From contig JBEKLG010000206.1 in the NCBI GenBank assembly GCA_050010315.1, positions 1-11,859 on the forward strand: 11,859 nucleotides of DNA. The letters run 5' to 3'. Below are positions 11,739 through 11,859 of the stretch, one piece after another. This DNA comes from Bog-793 sp050010315 (lineage in GTDB: Bacteria; Actinomycetota; Acidimicrobiia; Acidimicrobiales; Bog-793). The notes beneath the pieces were generated by a model, which saw nothing but the letters and a program-made list of their open reading frames with translations, was not told the origin of the DNA and searched no databases. How positions within the stretch are numbered: position 1 is the first letter of the stretch; each line of letters starts with the position of its first letter. A program made the position numbers and the translations under genes.

Positions 11739-11859
11739 ATGCCGGTATATGTGCATGTGCGAGAGAGACGAGGGGGGCGGATGGCAGGGAATGTAAGGGT
11801 TCCGGGCAGAGTAAGTATTGGCATGGCTGGCGCCGCCAGGCGCCACAGGGCAGCGAGCC
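11739..11859 (+). CDS. Partial protein running off the right edge
   Basis: From ATG at 11739 the frame stays open for 40 codons to the window end: basic, with MPVYVHVRERRGGRMAG followed by NVRVPGRVSIGMAGAA. An internal ATG at 11781 has a strong purine run (GAGGGGGGCGG) and is an alternative start. No family can be recognised from this fragment. It is called because of the -10 box at leaderless distance and because the upstream region has operator-like dyads. It could be by chance, as long open frames are common at this GC content. Confidence 0.4.
   Translation, partial: MPVYVHVRERRGGRMAGNVRVPGRVSIGMAGAARRHRAAS

Noticed and set aside
1..11859. Circular closure of the window ends
   Set aside because: Joining the right end to the left does not extend the left HTH-like frame or the right partial frame into a sensible protein, and no end overlap is seen.

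Overview
The window is about 70% GC. It uses GTG and TTG starts freely, packs genes with 4-bp ATGA/GTGA overlaps, and has several TANNNT boxes placed 6-8 nt before a start codon, as in leaderless transcripts. Together these suggest an actinobacterial or similarly high-GC host. The content is a replication and partition module of a plasmid, phage-plasmid or integrative element. No chromosomal housekeeping gene, rRNA, integrase or capsid gene is visible. Both edges cut genes, and a simple circular join of the two ends does not give a convincing continuation, so the element extends beyond the window.

Left part (1-1270, minus strand): a partition operon with a ParA-type ATPase, an overlapping small ribbon-helix-helix protein (likely the centromere-binding partner) and the start of an HTH-like gene cut by the edge. 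Short GACGT/ACGTC repeats crowd the region upstream of parA, and three more lie inside the partner gene. They are candidate parS/operator sites. Diverging from it (1270-2913, plus) is a three-gene overlapping set: a four-cysteine mini-protein, a 76-aa HTH-like protein, and an HNH nuclease that has a 15-residue repeat array in front and a hydrophobic, probably membrane-embedded tail.

Middle part (2914-4389): 1.5 kb without a convincing protein gene. It holds a CCA-encoding tRNA with an odd anticodon loop, an orphan extended -10 promoter, seven units of a 76-79 bp repeat, a mirrored array of 9-bp GCGGTTACA iterons beside AT-richer DNA (best origin candidate), a second unrelated 78-bp tandem repeat, and a 105-bp exact copy of part of the first array.

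Right part (4390-11227, plus): one compact operon. It runs RHH regulator, unknown protein, two further unknown proteins, a 1393-aa replication protein, and two unknown basic proteins. The large protein joins a DUF927-like P-loop helicase to a C-terminal half whose motif order resembles a family B DNA polymerase palm. Inside the operon, at the junction before the third gene, the minus strand carries a promoter-like element, about 80 nt, and a good intrinsic terminator. This is a candidate counter-transcribed RNA of the kind that controls plasmid copy number. The final 630 bp hold a frame-preserving Pro/Ala/Arg repeat ORF, stacked dyad symmetries, and the start of another gene running off the right edge.

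Taken together (inference): iterons plus helicase-polymerase replicate the element, the antisense RNA and the RHH protein set its dosage, and ParA with its partner segregates it.
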